A stretch of 64,000 nucleotides of DNA from positions 1 to 64,000 of the forward strand of contig NZ_JACHON010000002.1 in the NCBI RefSeq assembly GCF_014206945.1. Reading direction: 5' to 3'. The position numbers were made by a program, and so were the translations under genes. The DNA comes from Gracilibacillus halotolerans. GTDB lineage: Bacteria > Bacillota > Bacilli > Bacillales > Amphibacillaceae. Positions 52,645 to 61,746 of the stretch are shown here, piece after piece. The notes below the pieces were generated by a model. That model was not told the DNA's origin. It was given only the letters and a program-made list of their open reading frames with translations, and searched no databases. The stretch's first letter is position 1; every line of letters begins with the position of its first letter.

Positions 52645-52724
52645 AACTTTTTTATTCATTACAACGTAAATTCTAATAAGGTGCTGTGAGTAGCTATTTA
52701 TAAATGGATGGAGATGATTGTCAA

Positions 52725-52931
52725 ATGAAAGAAAACAATGGCTGTATCAAATGCGGAAGTAAAAATGCTTCTACGAAGGATGTAGCAATGACAGGCACAG
52801 GGTTATCTAAGATGTTAGATATTCAGCACAATCAATTTACTGTCGTATCTTGCAATAATTGTGGATATTCTGAGTTTTATAACAAAAATAGCACAACTGG
52901 AAGTAATATTTTAGATCTTTTCTTTGGTTAA
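52725..52931 (+). CDS. Zinc-ribbon protein (YpzJ/COG3478-like)
   Basis: About 68 residues with two CxxC pairs, C-I-K-C near the N terminus and C-N-N-C in the middle (VVSCNNCGYSEFY), forming one zinc ribbon. Such proteins are predicted nucleic-acid-binding or assembly factors with unknown role. I place the start at the ATG at 52725, after GGAGATGA; an upstream ATG at 52704 lacks a site. A terminator follows, so it is monocistronic. Confidence 0.78.
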   Translation: MKENNGCIKCGSKNASTKDVAMTGTGLSKMLDIQHNQFTVVSCNNCGYSEFYNKNSTTGSNILDLFFG

Positions 52932-52962
52932 ATGAAAATAAGGATAAATTGATTTGTATGAC

Positions 52963-53002
52963 TTGGTGCTTACCTATAAGAGGGATGAAGCACCTTTTTT
53001 GT
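52963..53002 (+). terminator. Terminator after the zinc-ribbon gene
   Basis: GGTGCTT (52965-52971) pairs with AAGCACC (52988-52994) and is followed by six T. Confidence 0.85.
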
Positions 53003-53120
53003 TGATTTTATAGAAAGTATGGAACTCTCAAAATAGATTTGAAGGAAATAACAATTTCTATTTTAAAACTGTGCTAAAATAGCGTTAATAGTATCAAAAA
53101 AGTTACAGGTGGAGGTTGTT

Positions 53121-54275
53121 GTGAAAAACATTTTTATATGGATTATATGGTTAATGATTAATTTAGTCGTGGTGGGTGCAGCTTCTTATCCTCTATTTAC
53201 AAACGTTAATGAAAATATATGGGGAATATTTGGAGTTTGTCTTTATTTTGTTCTTTTTTTTATTTCCCCGTTATTTCAAAAGCGGCTATCTCTCATTACG
53301 ATCATTCATTGTTTAAAGATAATCATTATCCTTATTACATTCTATTCGATTGATTATGAATCACACTATTATTTTTTGCCGATCTTAATTGGTGGCCTCG
53401 TTATAGGAGAAGCAGCGGAACGATTACCGAGTAGAAACTTTTTCGCTGTATTAACTGTCGGCATTCTAGGTGTGCTATTTTTCTGGTTATCTAGTGATTT
53501 CACATTAATCGAACGTGTAGTTAGTATTATATTTCTCATTGTTAGCGGTGCAGGAATCGTATATTACTACACATGGCGTAACTATCATCGGGAATTGGAA
53601 GAAAGCCACCAAATATTATTACAGGAATATCGTCAGTTAGCTAGGCGAGTTAGAGATGAAGAAGAGCTGGTAAGACAAGAAGAACGTCAAATGATTGGAC
53701 AAGAAATTCACGATTCCGTTGGTCACAATTTAACATCGTTGATCATGCAGTTTGAAGCACTTCGTATCAAATCAGCGGGTATTGATGACGAGCAACTCAA
53801 CCAATTAAAGCAGTTAGCTGTCCGAAGCTTGGATGAAACCCGTCGAGCTGTAAAAACGTTTAAGCAACGTGAAGTAGGTGGACTTCAAGGGGTTATCCGA
53901 CTCATTCGAAAATTGGAAGTGGAAAACTTTATCCGAATTAGTTTCTCTGTGAAAAATGGTGCATTTGCTGCTCCACTTACAGGAGAACAATCTTTTGCTG
54001 TATACCGTGCAGTACAAGAAGGTTTAACCAATTTAATGAAGCATGGACAAGCTCGGGAAGCGGAGGTAAGCTTTGATGCTCCAGGAGGAAGTCTGTTACG
54101 CTTTGAAATTAGGAATCCAGTAAAGGATCAAACACCTTTTAGGGAAGGCTATGGTCTATCCTCCATGAGAGAGAGATTGGAGAAACATGGTGGTGGAATT
54201 GAAGTAATGAAGAATAAGCAACAATTTATATTGCGTGGCTGGGTTCGCCTAACAGAACAGGGGGAACGGGAATGA
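53121..54275 (+). CDS. Sensor histidine kinase, LnrJ-like (NarL family)
   Basis: About 384 residues: five or six N-terminal membrane helices (to about residue 155) with almost no external domain, a coiled-coil linker, the HisKA_3 phosphoacceptor helix (MIGQEIHDSVGHNLTSLIMQ) and a HATPase_c domain (GYGLSSMRERLEKHGGGIEV). Intramembrane-sensing kinases of this kind detect membrane-active drugs. I start at GTG 53121, 5 nt after GGTGGAGG. The next genes encode the regulator and a three-gene ABC exporter, as in B. subtilis lnrJKLMN (linearmycin resistance). Confidence 0.87.
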   Translation: MKNIFIWIIWLMINLVVVGAASYPLFTNVNENIWGIFGVCLYFVLFFISPLFQKRLSLITIIHCLKIIIILITFYSIDYESHYYFLPILIGGLVIGEAAERLPSRNFFAVLTVGILGVLFFWLSSDFTLIERVVSIIFLIVSGAGIVYYYTWRNYHRELEESHQILLQEYRQLARRVRDEEELVRQEERQMIGQEIHDSVGHNLTSLIMQFEALRIKSAGIDDEQLNQLKQLAVRSLDETRRAVKTFKQREVGGLQGVIRLIRKLEVENFIRISFSVKNGAFAAPLTGEQSFAVYRAVQEGLTNLMKHGQAREAEVSFDAPGGSLLRFEIRNPVKDQTPFREGYGLSSMRERLEKHGGGIEVMKNKQQFILRGWVRLTEQGERE

Positions 54276-54907
54276 TTCGAGTACTATTAGCGGAAGATTT
54301 AGTCATGGTGCGTGAAGGGTTAAAGGTAATGATTGAGTCGGATGATGAGATTCAAGTAGTTGCCCAAGCTGATAATGGAAAAGATGCGATCCAACTCTGT
54401 GAAAAACATATTATTGATGTTGCTATTCTAGATATACGGATGCCGATTATGGATGGCTTAGAAGCAGCAAAAGTAATTCACCAACGTTGGCCAAAAATTA
54501 AAATATTAATGCTGACCACGTTTGATGATGAACAGTATGTGTTAGATTCATTAAAAATTGGTGTTAGCGGTTATATGTTGAAGAACGGTGATACACAGTC
54601 ATTAATACGTTCTATTAAGAGTGCGTTAGAAGGTGGATTATCGATTGAAGAACAAGTTGCAGCAAGAGTCGTGCCTTCCTTATTACAACGTAAGACAGAA
54701 ACGGAAAAAATAGATCCTAGTCTAACCCCTAGAGATCGAGCAATATTGAAATGTATTGGAGAGGGACTAAACAATCAAGAAATAGCAAATCGCCTTGGCC
54801 TCTCAGTTGGAACAGTGAAAAATAATACGAGTAATATATTGGACAAATTGAATCTTAGAGATCGTACGCAATTAGCTATTTATGCAATTCGACACGGACT
54901 TGTATAA
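54272..54907 (+). CDS. NarL/LuxR-type response regulator, LnrK-like
   Basis: A 211-residue response regulator. The receiver domain has the phosphoacceptor in VAILDIRMPIMDG and the conserved Lys in GYMLKNG; the C-terminal LuxR helix-turn-helix is LTPRDRAILKCIGEGLNNQE with LSVGTVKNN. It overlaps the kinase gene by 4 bp (ATGA). It should activate the adjacent ABC operon when the kinase senses membrane damage. A terminator separates it from the ABC genes, so those have their own promoter. Confidence 0.9.
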   Translation: MIRVLLAEDLVMVREGLKVMIESDDEIQVVAQADNGKDAIQLCEKHIIDVAILDIRMPIMDGLEAAKVIHQRWPKIKILMLTTFDDEQYVLDSLKIGVSGYMLKNGDTQSLIRSIKSALEGGLSIEEQVAARVVPSLLQRKTETEKIDPSLTPRDRAILKCIGEGLNNQEIANRLGLSVGTVKNNTSNILDKLNLRDRTQLAIYAIRHGLV

Positions 54908-54962
54908 GTAATATCTAGCTAAATAATAATTAAAATGACGGAAGTCACGAATTTCGGTCAAG

Positions 54963-55001
54963 TAATGACTAGAGTCAGTATTGTCTCTAGTCATTTTTTT
55001 A
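54963..55001 (+). terminator. Terminator after the two-component genes
   Basis: ATGACTAGAG (54965-54974) pairs with CTCTAGTCAT (54985-54994), followed by six or more T. Confidence 0.9.
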
Positions 55002-55052
55002 TATGATGAAAGCAACACAATGGATAACCAAGAGAAAAAAGGAGGCTATCGC

Positions 55053-55985
55053 ATGATTGAGACATATAAACTTACAAAAGCATTTAAGGGAAAACGTGCA
55101 GTCGATGAAGTAGATTTTTATTTGGATGAAGGGGAATCAGTTGGATTGCTCGGACCAAACGGTGCTGGGAAATCCACAACAATCTCAATGATTTCTACTT
55201 TAATCAAACCAACGTCTGGTGATGTGAAATTGAATGGAGAAAGTATCGTTCATAATTCGAGTAAGCTTAGAAAAATATTAGGAGTTGTACCACAGGAAAT
55301 TGCTCTTTACGAAGAGCTGTCAGCCTATGAGAACCTTAAATTTTTTGGTCAGTTGTATAAGGTAGAAAAATCGATACTAGAGAAAAGAATACAAAGCACC
55401 TTAGAGCTAGTCGGCTTAAGAGATCGACAAAAAGACCTTGTGAAGACTTTTTCGGGAGGAATGAAACGAAGAGTAAACATTGCGGTTGCACTATTACACA
55501 ACCCGAAAGTTCTTATTTTAGATGAACCAACAGTAGGAATCGACCCACAATCACGAAATCATATTTTAGAAATGGTACGACGAATGAAAGAAGAACAGGG
55601 AACAACAATTCTGTATACGAGTCATTACATGGAGGAAGTCGAGCAGTTATGTGAACGAATCTATGTAATGGATCACGGGAAGGTAATTGCAACAGGTACG
55701 CAGTCAGAATTGCTAAGTATTTTATCCAATGAAGACACCATTAAAATTCAAGTGGATAAAGTTACGGATTCATTAATAGAAACGATTCAAGAGATCGAGC
55801 AAGTTCATCAAGTAGAAGAAGATAAAGATAACTTGAAAATCATTGCTAAAAAATCTAGTAATATTGTGCGTGAATTAGTATTAGCGGTAGAGAAGGAGAA
55901 AGCGCAGTTATTAAACTTCCAAATGGAAAAGCCAAGTTTAGAAGACGTATTTCTTCATTTGACTGGCCGAACATTAAGAGATTAG
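55053..55985 (+). CDS. ABC transporter ATP-binding protein, LnrL-like
   Basis: About 310 residues, a DrrA/CcmA-type ATPase: Walker A (GPNGAGKST), signature FSGGMKRRVN, Walker B (VLILDEPTVGID), H-loop (TSHYMEEV) and a C-terminal accessory domain ending near LEDVFLHLTGRTLRD. I use the ATG at 55053 (MIETYKLTK), 7 nt after AAAAGGAGG; a frame from 54981 starts inside the terminator. It powers the two permeases that follow, probably exporting amphipathic antibiotics. Confidence 0.88.
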   Translation: MIETYKLTKAFKGKRAVDEVDFYLDEGESVGLLGPNGAGKSTTISMISTLIKPTSGDVKLNGESIVHNSSKLRKILGVVPQEIALYEELSAYENLKFFGQLYKVEKSILEKRIQSTLELVGLRDRQKDLVKTFSGGMKRRVNIAVALLHNPKVLILDEPTVGIDPQSRNHILEMVRRMKEEQGTTILYTSHYMEEVEQLCERIYVMDHGKVIATGTQSELLSILSNEDTIKIQVDKVTDSLIETIQEIEQVHQVEEDKDNLKIIAKKSSNIVRELVLAVEKEKAQLLNFQMEKPSLEDVFLHLTGRTLRD

Positions 55986-55996
55986 GAGGGGGATAT

Positions 55997-57268
55997 ATGC
56001 TTACATTTTTACTAAAAGACCTGCTTATTTTTTGGCGGGATCGCAAAGAAGTCCTTATTGTTATCCTTTTACCACTCCTCCTTGTAATCGTATTGAGCTT
56101 TGCCATGGGTGGAATGTTTGATAATAATAATAACTTATCAATGGATATGAATATCGGATTTGTGGTGGAGGATGATCAAGAGCAGAGCTTGCAATCGTAT
56201 GAAGATATGCTGAGTAGCATGGATGAATTAACGGAAGAAGAAAAAGCGCAGTTTTTAGCTATAGCTTCTTCCATTCGACCAATTGATATGTTTGAACAGT
56301 TTTTTAATGATCCGGAAGTCAATGACTGGATGGAAGTAGAAAAGTTAAGTCGTGCAGAAGCAGAAGAAAAAGTCGAAAATGGTGATATTCATGCTATGTT
56401 TGTTATTCCACAAGATTATACGAAGAATTTCTTAGAAAATATTCTGCATGGTCGTGAAATGGACCAATCGTTTGAGTTCATCGTGATGGACGCGGGGATT
56501 GAAATAGAAACTCTTTATAGCATCATTCAAAATTACGCAGATCAAATGAACTTACAGTTTGCGATACAAAATATTGGCGGCGAAATACAAATGGAAGAGA
56601 TACACCTTCCAGAGGGCGGAAGAGAAGTTGCAGAAGGTGTCGAACCATTCACTTTGAAACAATATTTTGCGATAGCTATTAGTGCGTTGTTTTCTCTATT
56701 CATTATAAGTACGGTTGTTAGTAGAATTGCTATTGAAAGAAGAGACCGAACATTTAACCGCATTATCTTAACGAATGTTCCAGCAAGAAACTTTTTATTT
56801 GGAAAAACAGCTGCAACATTCTTATTATCTTGGTTACAAGTTATGTTAGTGTTCATTGGTTCTCATCTTATTTTAAATGTATTTGATGGAAAAGCACTCA
56901 GCTTTTGGTTAGGCCTTATATTAGTAGCAACTGCATTTTCTATTGCCATTGCGGGTATATCTACGATTTTTAGCTCGTTTATGCTGAAAACGAAAAATAC
57001 AGACACAGTTGATGGCTTAATTATGATTTTTATTATATTGTTAGGTACTTTAGGTGGTGGCTTTGTGCCGATTTATGTTTTTCCGGCTTGGCTACAGCAG
57101 GTGAGTCAATGGATACCAAATGGTTTAGTGCTCTCAGCTTTAACAGAATGGTTCCAATATGAATCGATGTCAACATTATGGATGCCAACATTATATTTAG
57201 TAATCCTTGGAGTGGTTACGTTTTTCATCGGGGTTATGTTGTATCCGAAAAGAGGTGGAGTAAGATGA
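55997..57268 (+). CDS. ABC-2 permease, LnrM-like
   Basis: A 423-residue permease: one N-terminal helix (VLIVILLPLLLVIVLSFAMG), an external domain of about 190 residues rich in acidic residues, and five C-terminal helices with the RDRTFNRIILTNVPARNFLFGK coupling segment. It follows the ATPase by 11 bp with GGAGGGGG as binding site, and its stop overlaps the next permease (ATGA), which would be its heterodimer partner. Confidence 0.87.
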   Translation: MLTFLLKDLLIFWRDRKEVLIVILLPLLLVIVLSFAMGGMFDNNNNLSMDMNIGFVVEDDQEQSLQSYEDMLSSMDELTEEEKAQFLAIASSIRPIDMFEQFFNDPEVNDWMEVEKLSRAEAEEKVENGDIHAMFVIPQDYTKNFLENILHGREMDQSFEFIVMDAGIEIETLYSIIQNYADQMNLQFAIQNIGGEIQMEEIHLPEGGREVAEGVEPFTLKQYFAIAISALFSLFIISTVVSRIAIERRDRTFNRIILTNVPARNFLFGKTAATFLLSWLQVMLVFIGSHLILNVFDGKALSFWLGLILVATAFSIAIAGISTIFSSFMLKTKNTDTVDGLIMIFIILLGTLGGGFVPIYVFPAWLQQVSQWIPNGLVLSALTEWFQYESMSTLWMPTLYLVILGVVTFFIGVMLYPKRGGVR

Positions 57269-58365
57269 GTACTATCTTTTTTGCTCAATTAAAGAAAGAA
57301 TTACGACGCCCATTATTTATGATATTGTTAATTGGTGCATCTGTAGGAGTTACTTTATTATTCACAGGTAGTACCCAAGCTCCTATGCAGGTTGCGATCT
57401 TTAGTGAAGAAGTTTCCCAAGATGTATTAGATAATTGGGAAGAAAAGTTAAATGGGAACAGCTCTTTTCAATTTGAAACGAAAGAAGCGGCAGAAGCTCT
57501 AGAAGATGTAAAAGAAGGACGAAGAGATCTTGCTATCCGGATTAATAACAACGACTATCAGGTGGTCACTTCATCAGAGTTTCCAGAAATAGCATATGTG
57601 GAACAGCATGTACAAAAAGCATTCCACGAAGAAGCTATGATGAAGGCTGCGGTTTCACAAGCAGATAATCCTGAAAATATGAGAGAAGAGTTAGAGGGAT
57701 ATTTGGAGAATCCTCCACTCAAGATAGAGGTCTCATCATTAAAAACAGATGATTTAAATAATTATGATATAAAAACACAACTTGCCTTTGCTTTTGCACT
57801 ACTCGTTGCGATGTTTCTCATCGGCTTTCGAATTAGTAATATTCTTAAAGATAAAGTTACTGGAGTACGCAATCGTATTTTACTATCTCCAATTTCGAAA
57901 ACACAGATGTATTTAGGTTATATTAGTTATAGTATGATGATTGGTACGATACAGACGCTCATTGTCTTCCTCATCTTCCAAAATTTTATGAATTACGATT
58001 TAGGGGATAACTTTGCCATGCTAGTTGTTATTACGATTATATTTAGCTTCAGTATGGCGAGTATAGCAATGTTAATTACAGGTATGTTAAGAACACCTGA
58101 ACAATTCCTTGCGATTTATCCATCTGTTATTCCTTTACTACCAGTAATTAGTGGAGCATATATGATGCCGGGAGCGTTAACGAATCCTGTGTTAAATTTT
58201 ATAGGAGATTTATTCCCCATCTCCCACGCGATGAATGCTTTCGTGGAAGTTGCCTTTTTTAATCCAGATTGGATTGAATTATTAAAACCTATTGTATTCA
58301 TGCTTCTAATAGGAGTTATTGCAATGGGTATTGGTATCAACTTAATGGAAAGAAGAAGTGCTTAA
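57265..58365 (+). CDS. ABC-2 permease, LnrN-like
   Basis: About 366 residues, same architecture as the preceding permease: one N-terminal helix, an external domain of about 150 residues (DVLDNWEEKLNGNSSFQFET), then five helices with the GVRNRILLSPISKTQMYLG coupling segment. I start at the ATG at 57265, inside the stop of the previous gene and after AGAGGTGGAG; a frame opening at 57178 lies within that gene. No operon terminator was clear. Confidence 0.87.
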   Translation: MSTIFFAQLKKELRRPLFMILLIGASVGVTLLFTGSTQAPMQVAIFSEEVSQDVLDNWEEKLNGNSSFQFETKEAAEALEDVKEGRRDLAIRINNNDYQVVTSSEFPEIAYVEQHVQKAFHEEAMMKAAVSQADNPENMREELEGYLENPPLKIEVSSLKTDDLNNYDIKTQLAFAFALLVAMFLIGFRISNILKDKVTGVRNRILLSPISKTQMYLGYISYSMMIGTIQTLIVFLIFQNFMNYDLGDNFAMLVVITIIFSFSMASIAMLITGMLRTPEQFLAIYPSVIPLLPVISGAYMMPGALTNPVLNFIGDLFPISHAMNAFVEVAFFNPDWIELLKPIVFMLLIGVIAMGIGINLMERRSA

Positions 58366-58428
58366 TTATTTAGAAGATAAAATATTTCAATTAACTTAAA
58401 AATAAAGTATTTAGTGGGTGGGGTTGTT

Positions 58429-58905
58429 TTGTTTAATATATTTCTAATTATCCATATTGTTACTGGTTTTGTTTGCTTGATTAGTGGTGTAATTGCTATG
58501 TTATCCAAAAAGAAAAAAGGCAAGCATACAATAGCAGGTGAGATATACCACTGGTCCTATTTTTTAGTGTTCATAACTGCTGTTGTTATGTCAATTATCC
58601 ATTGGCAAGAAAGTGCTTATCTCTTTTATATTGCAATTTTTTCATACGCACTTGCTTTATTAGGTTTCTTAGCAGCAAAAATCAGGTGGAAAAAATGGTT
58701 TGGGTCTCATATAGGTGGAATGCTCGGTTCTTATATCGGGATAGTCACAGCAACTATCGTTGTAAATGTACCGAAGATACCGCTATTAAATGAATTGCCA
58801 CTGCTTCTATTTTGGTTGCTACCGACAATCATAGGAACACCACTTATTTTTAGAGTGGGGAACAAATATAAGCCCAAAAAAATTATTAAGCACCCCTTAA
58901 CATAA
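58429..58905 (+). CDS. Uncharacterised membrane protein (DUF2306-like)
   Basis: About 158 residues with four or five helices. An early His in IIHIVTGFVCLISG and later WSYFLVFITAVVMSIIHW suggest relation to DUF2306 or similar heme-membrane-like proteins, but the assignment is weak. I prefer TTG 58429, 5 nt after GGTGGGG, over the GTG at 58414 that overlaps it. It could be cotranscribed with the ABC genes 63 bp upstream. A terminator follows. Confidence 0.68.
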   Translation: MFNIFLIIHIVTGFVCLISGVIAMLSKKKKGKHTIAGEIYHWSYFLVFITAVVMSIIHWQESAYLFYIAIFSYALALLGFLAAKIRWKKWFGSHIGGMLGSYIGIVTATIVVNVPKIPLLNELPLLLFWLLPTIIGTPLIFRVGNKYKPKKIIKHPLT

Positions 58906-58928
58906 TTCAATTTACGATAAGTACTAAC

Positions 58929-58976
58929 TAAAAGTTGTTTCACACGGTCGTTGTGAGCAACTTTTTTCTTTGGATT
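58929..58976 (+). terminator. Terminator
   Basis: AAAGTTGTTTCACA pairs with TGTGAGCAACTTT around CGGTCGT (imperfect), followed by a T-run. Confidence 0.8.
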
Positions 58977-59064
58977 TTTAAAATGCAAAGTAATTAATTG
59001 ATTTTCATCGAATTTTCACATTAGATGGATAGAATAGAGTTGGAGTAGAAAGTGAGGAGACAAC

Positions 59065-59709
59065 ATGGCGATAGCAAGTAAGTTAACTTCAATAGGTTTT
59101 ATTATAGGTAGTTTTGCAATTGGCATTCTTTCTTATTATCTGTTTGCAGAGCAATCGAAAAAAGAAAAAAAGAAGCATATAGAGGAAATTATATCTCAAT
59201 TAATTAACCTTGTTATATTTATATGGGTAGGAAAAATATTGCTAAACCTATCTATTTTTCTTTCTGATCCTTTATCAATCTTAGCGTATCCGAGTGATTC
59301 TTCTGCTTTTTATTTTGCGATTGGTCTATCGTCGATTACGTTTATATATCAATCGATACGTAAGAAGAAAGAGATAATACCGATTATTGAAGCATTTATA
59401 CCAATATTTTTAATCAGTTCTTTTGTATATGAATTTAGTCAATACGTGATAAACGACAATGCAACTTCATTTGGGTACATCATTTTACTAGGAATCTTAA
59501 TAATTTTGTTCCTATTTCTAAACGTATCTCACAAGTTACTAGCACTTGTAATGGTATGGTCTGTTGGCTTGTTGATCTTATCTACCATTCAACCTTTTGT
59601 AATGGTCTTTGGGTATATAATGGAGCCGTGGTTTATAGGTTTACTGTTCGTGATGAGTACAGTAATCATCTCATTTGCAAATAGGAGGGAAAAACAAACA
59701 TGGCAATAG
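59065..59709 (+). CDS. Uncharacterised polytopic membrane protein of a CcdA operon
   Basis: A 214-residue protein with about seven hydrophobic helices, basic loops (KKEKKKH, RKKKE) and no cysteine. I do not recognise the family. GTGAGGAGACAAC precedes the ATG. Its stop overlaps the ccdA start by 10 bp, so the two are translationally coupled, and a role beside CcdA in electron or thiol transfer is inferred from that. It carries no CxxC or heme motif. Confidence 0.72.
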   Translation: MAIASKLTSIGFIIGSFAIGILSYYLFAEQSKKEKKKHIEEIISQLINLVIFIWVGKILLNLSIFLSDPLSILAYPSDSSAFYFAIGLSSITFIYQSIRKKKEIIPIIEAFIPIFLISSFVYEFSQYVINDNATSFGYIILLGILIILFLFLNVSHKLLALVMVWSVGLLILSTIQPFVMVFGYIMEPWFIGLLFVMSTVIISFANRREKQTWQ

Positions 59710-60455
59710 AGACAGATACGATATTATGGGCTGGGATGCTTTTAGCATTAAGTGCAGGGGCGCTATCCTTTTTGTCACCATGCGTTTTACCTATCTTTCC
59801 TGCTTACATGTCCTACATAACTGGGATTAGTGTAAAAGAATTGCAAAGTAACCAGAAAAAGAGCTTTGTACGTCCGTTATTAACGCATTCTTTTTTCTTT
59901 TTATTAGCGGTTTCCCTTGTATTTCTGAGTTTAGGTGCTGGAGCTTCCTTTTTAGGACAAATGGTGCAGCAATTGTTTGTTGGGGAAACAGGTTTACTGA
60001 TTCAACGGCTTGCTGGTATTTTCATTATCTTTATGGGCTTCTTCCTAGCGGGGTGGTTGAATCTGCCATCTCTCATGAAGGAACGTCGCTTGCATTATAC
60101 AAAGAAACCAGCAGGATATCTTGGAACATTTTTCGTAGGGCTAGGATTTGCAGCTGGATGGACACCATGTATTGGTCCGATCTTCGGTTCGATATTGCTT
60201 TTAGCAGCTAGCCATCCTGGCCAAGGTATGTTTTATACGTTTATGTATATCATCGGGTTTGCGGTACCATTTGTGCTCTTAACTTTATTTATAAGTAAAA
60301 CAAAATGGATAGTGCGGCATAGTGGAATCCTTTTGAAAATTGGAGCAATCATGTTAATGATTATGGGAGTTATTCTCTTTTTCGGTTGGATGCCAGTAAT
60401 ATCCGGATTTTTATTAGATCTCGTAAAAGATACATGGTTTGCTAAATTAGGATAA
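59700..60455 (+). CDS. CcdA thiol-disulfide transporter
   Basis: A 251-residue membrane protein with six or more helices. The conserved motifs FLSPCVLPIFPAYMSYITG and GFAAGWTPCIGPIFG carry the two cysteines that pass electrons from cytosolic thioredoxin across the membrane. In B. subtilis CcdA reduces ResA and StoA for cytochrome c maturation and spore cortex synthesis. Here it is followed by a TlpA/ResA-like protein 20 bp on, its likely partner. GGAGGGAAAAAC precedes the ATG. Confidence 0.92.
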   Translation: MAIETDTILWAGMLLALSAGALSFLSPCVLPIFPAYMSYITGISVKELQSNQKKSFVRPLLTHSFFFLLAVSLVFLSLGAGASFLGQMVQQLFVGETGLLIQRLAGIFIIFMGFFLAGWLNLPSLMKERRLHYTKKPAGYLGTFFVGLGFAAGWTPCIGPIFGSILLLAASHPGQGMFYTFMYIIGFAVPFVLLTLFISKTKWIVRHSGILLKIGAIMLMIMGVILFFGWMPVISGFLLDLVKDTWFAKLG

Positions 60456-60475
60456 AAATCTAGGAGGTTGGTTCA

Positions 60476-61021
60476 ATGAAAAAATGGGTTATCATAGCGA
60501 TAATAGTTGGTATGTTAGGTTGGACGATATTTGATTATGTACAATCAACAACGGATGCAGCTGAAGAAAATGTATCTGCTGAACAAGGGGACCTTTCTGT
60601 AGGACTAGACATAGGAAATTTAGCACCAGATTTTGAGCTAGAAACATTAGATGGAGAAACTATGGCGTTATCTGATTTTCAAGGGAAGACGGTAATGATT
60701 AATTTCTGGGCAACATGGTGTCCACCTTGTAGAGCAGAAATGCCGGATATGCAGAAGTTTCACGAAGATACGGATGTTGTTATCCTAGCTGTAAACCTAA
60801 CAGATTCGGAAGCAAGGCTTATAGATGTTAGAAATTTCAAAGATGAATATGAGTTAACGTTTCCTATTTTGTTAGATACGCATGTGGATGTGGCAAACCT
60901 TTATGCAATACAACCGATACCTACTACTTATATCGTCGATGGGAATGGTGTTATTACGTATCGTGCTTTTGGTGCTATGAATTACGAGTTGATGGTGCAA
61001 GAATATGAGAAAACAAAGTAA
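60476..61021 (+). CDS. TlpA/ResA-like membrane-anchored thioredoxin
   Basis: A 181-residue protein: an N-terminal membrane anchor (WVIIAIIVGMLGWTIFDY), a Glu-rich linker, and a TlpA-fold thioredoxin domain with NFWATWCPPCRAEMP (CPPC active site), and a cis-Pro in QPIPTTYIVDG. It faces outside and would reduce disulfides with electrons from CcdA. TAGGAGGTTGG precedes the ATG. The two-component genes follow 41 bp later. It is probably not ResA itself, as no resBC genes are adjacent. Confidence 0.9.
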   Translation: MKKWVIIAIIVGMLGWTIFDYVQSTTDAAEENVSAEQGDLSVGLDIGNLAPDFELETLDGETMALSDFQGKTVMINFWATWCPPCRAEMPDMQKFHEDTDVVILAVNLTDSEARLIDVRNFKDEYELTFPILLDTHVDVANLYAIQPIPTTYIVDGNGVITYRAFGAMNYELMVQEYEKTK

Positions 61022-61062
61022 GCGCCAAATAGTATATAATGGGCTAGAGGTGAGTCAAACTT

Positions 61063-61746
61063 ATGAAGCAAACGATTCTAGTCGTTGAAGATGATAAAAT
61101 GATACGTGAATTAATCACCATCTATTTGCACCAGGCAGGCTATGAAGTAGTTGAAGCAAGTGATGGAGAAGAGGCGAAGGAAGTTTTTATAGCGACACAC
61201 CCATGCTTGATTGTTCTAGATTTAATGCTTCCAAAGTTGAGTGGTGAAGAGTTTTGTCAATGGGTGCTTGAGCAACAACGTAATGAGGTTTCAATTATTA
61301 TGTTGACAGCTAAATCGCGGACCGAAGATAAAATTAACGGTTTAAAAATGGGTGCAGATGATTATATAGTAAAGCCGTTTGAACCAGAAGAGTTATTGGC
61401 CCATATCGAAGCGGTATTACGACGTACAGGTCAGTTTTGTCAAAAAATAACACATGATGGACTCTGTATCAAACCCCGAAAAGGCGAAGTGGTTTTATAT
61501 GATAAGGAAATAAAACTAACGAAACATGAATTTCAGATTTTGTTCTATTTTATGGAGAATCCAAATGTGGTTATATCAAGAGAAAATTTAATGAATCAAC
61601 TTTATCCGTATACAGATAAAATTATAATGGATCGGACAATTGATGCCCATATAAAGAAACTACGAAAAAAAATCGAGGTAAATCCTACAAAGCCGGAACG
61701 AATTGTTACGGTGCGAGGAATGGGGTATAAATTTGTTGCGGAATAA
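61063..61746 (+). CDS. OmpR-type response regulator
   Basis: A 227-residue regulator: receiver with EDDK, phosphoacceptor in LIVLDLMLPKLSGEE and Lys in DYIVKPFEPEE, then an OmpR winged helix (IKLTKHEFQILFYFMENPN; VTVRGMGYKF). GAGGTGAG precedes the ATG. It pairs with the overlapping kinase gene. The position between thiol-redox genes suggests that it controls an envelope redox or disulfide-stress response. Confidence 0.9.
   Translation: MKQTILVVEDDKMIRELITIYLHQAGYEVVEASDGEEAKEVFIATHPCLIVLDLMLPKLSGEEFCQWVLEQQRNEVSIIMLTAKSRTEDKINGLKMGADDYIVKPFEPEELLAHIEAVLRRTGQFCQKITHDGLCIKPRKGEVVLYDKEIKLTKHEFQILFYFMENPNVVISRENLMNQLYPYTDKIIMDRTIDAHIKKLRKKIEVNPTKPERIVTVRGMGYKFVAE

Noticed and set aside
60476-61021. 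ResA of the cytochrome c maturation operon
   Set aside because: The fold and CPPC fit, but resB and resC are absent and a two-component system and rhodanese follow instead; only TlpA/ResA-like is claimed.
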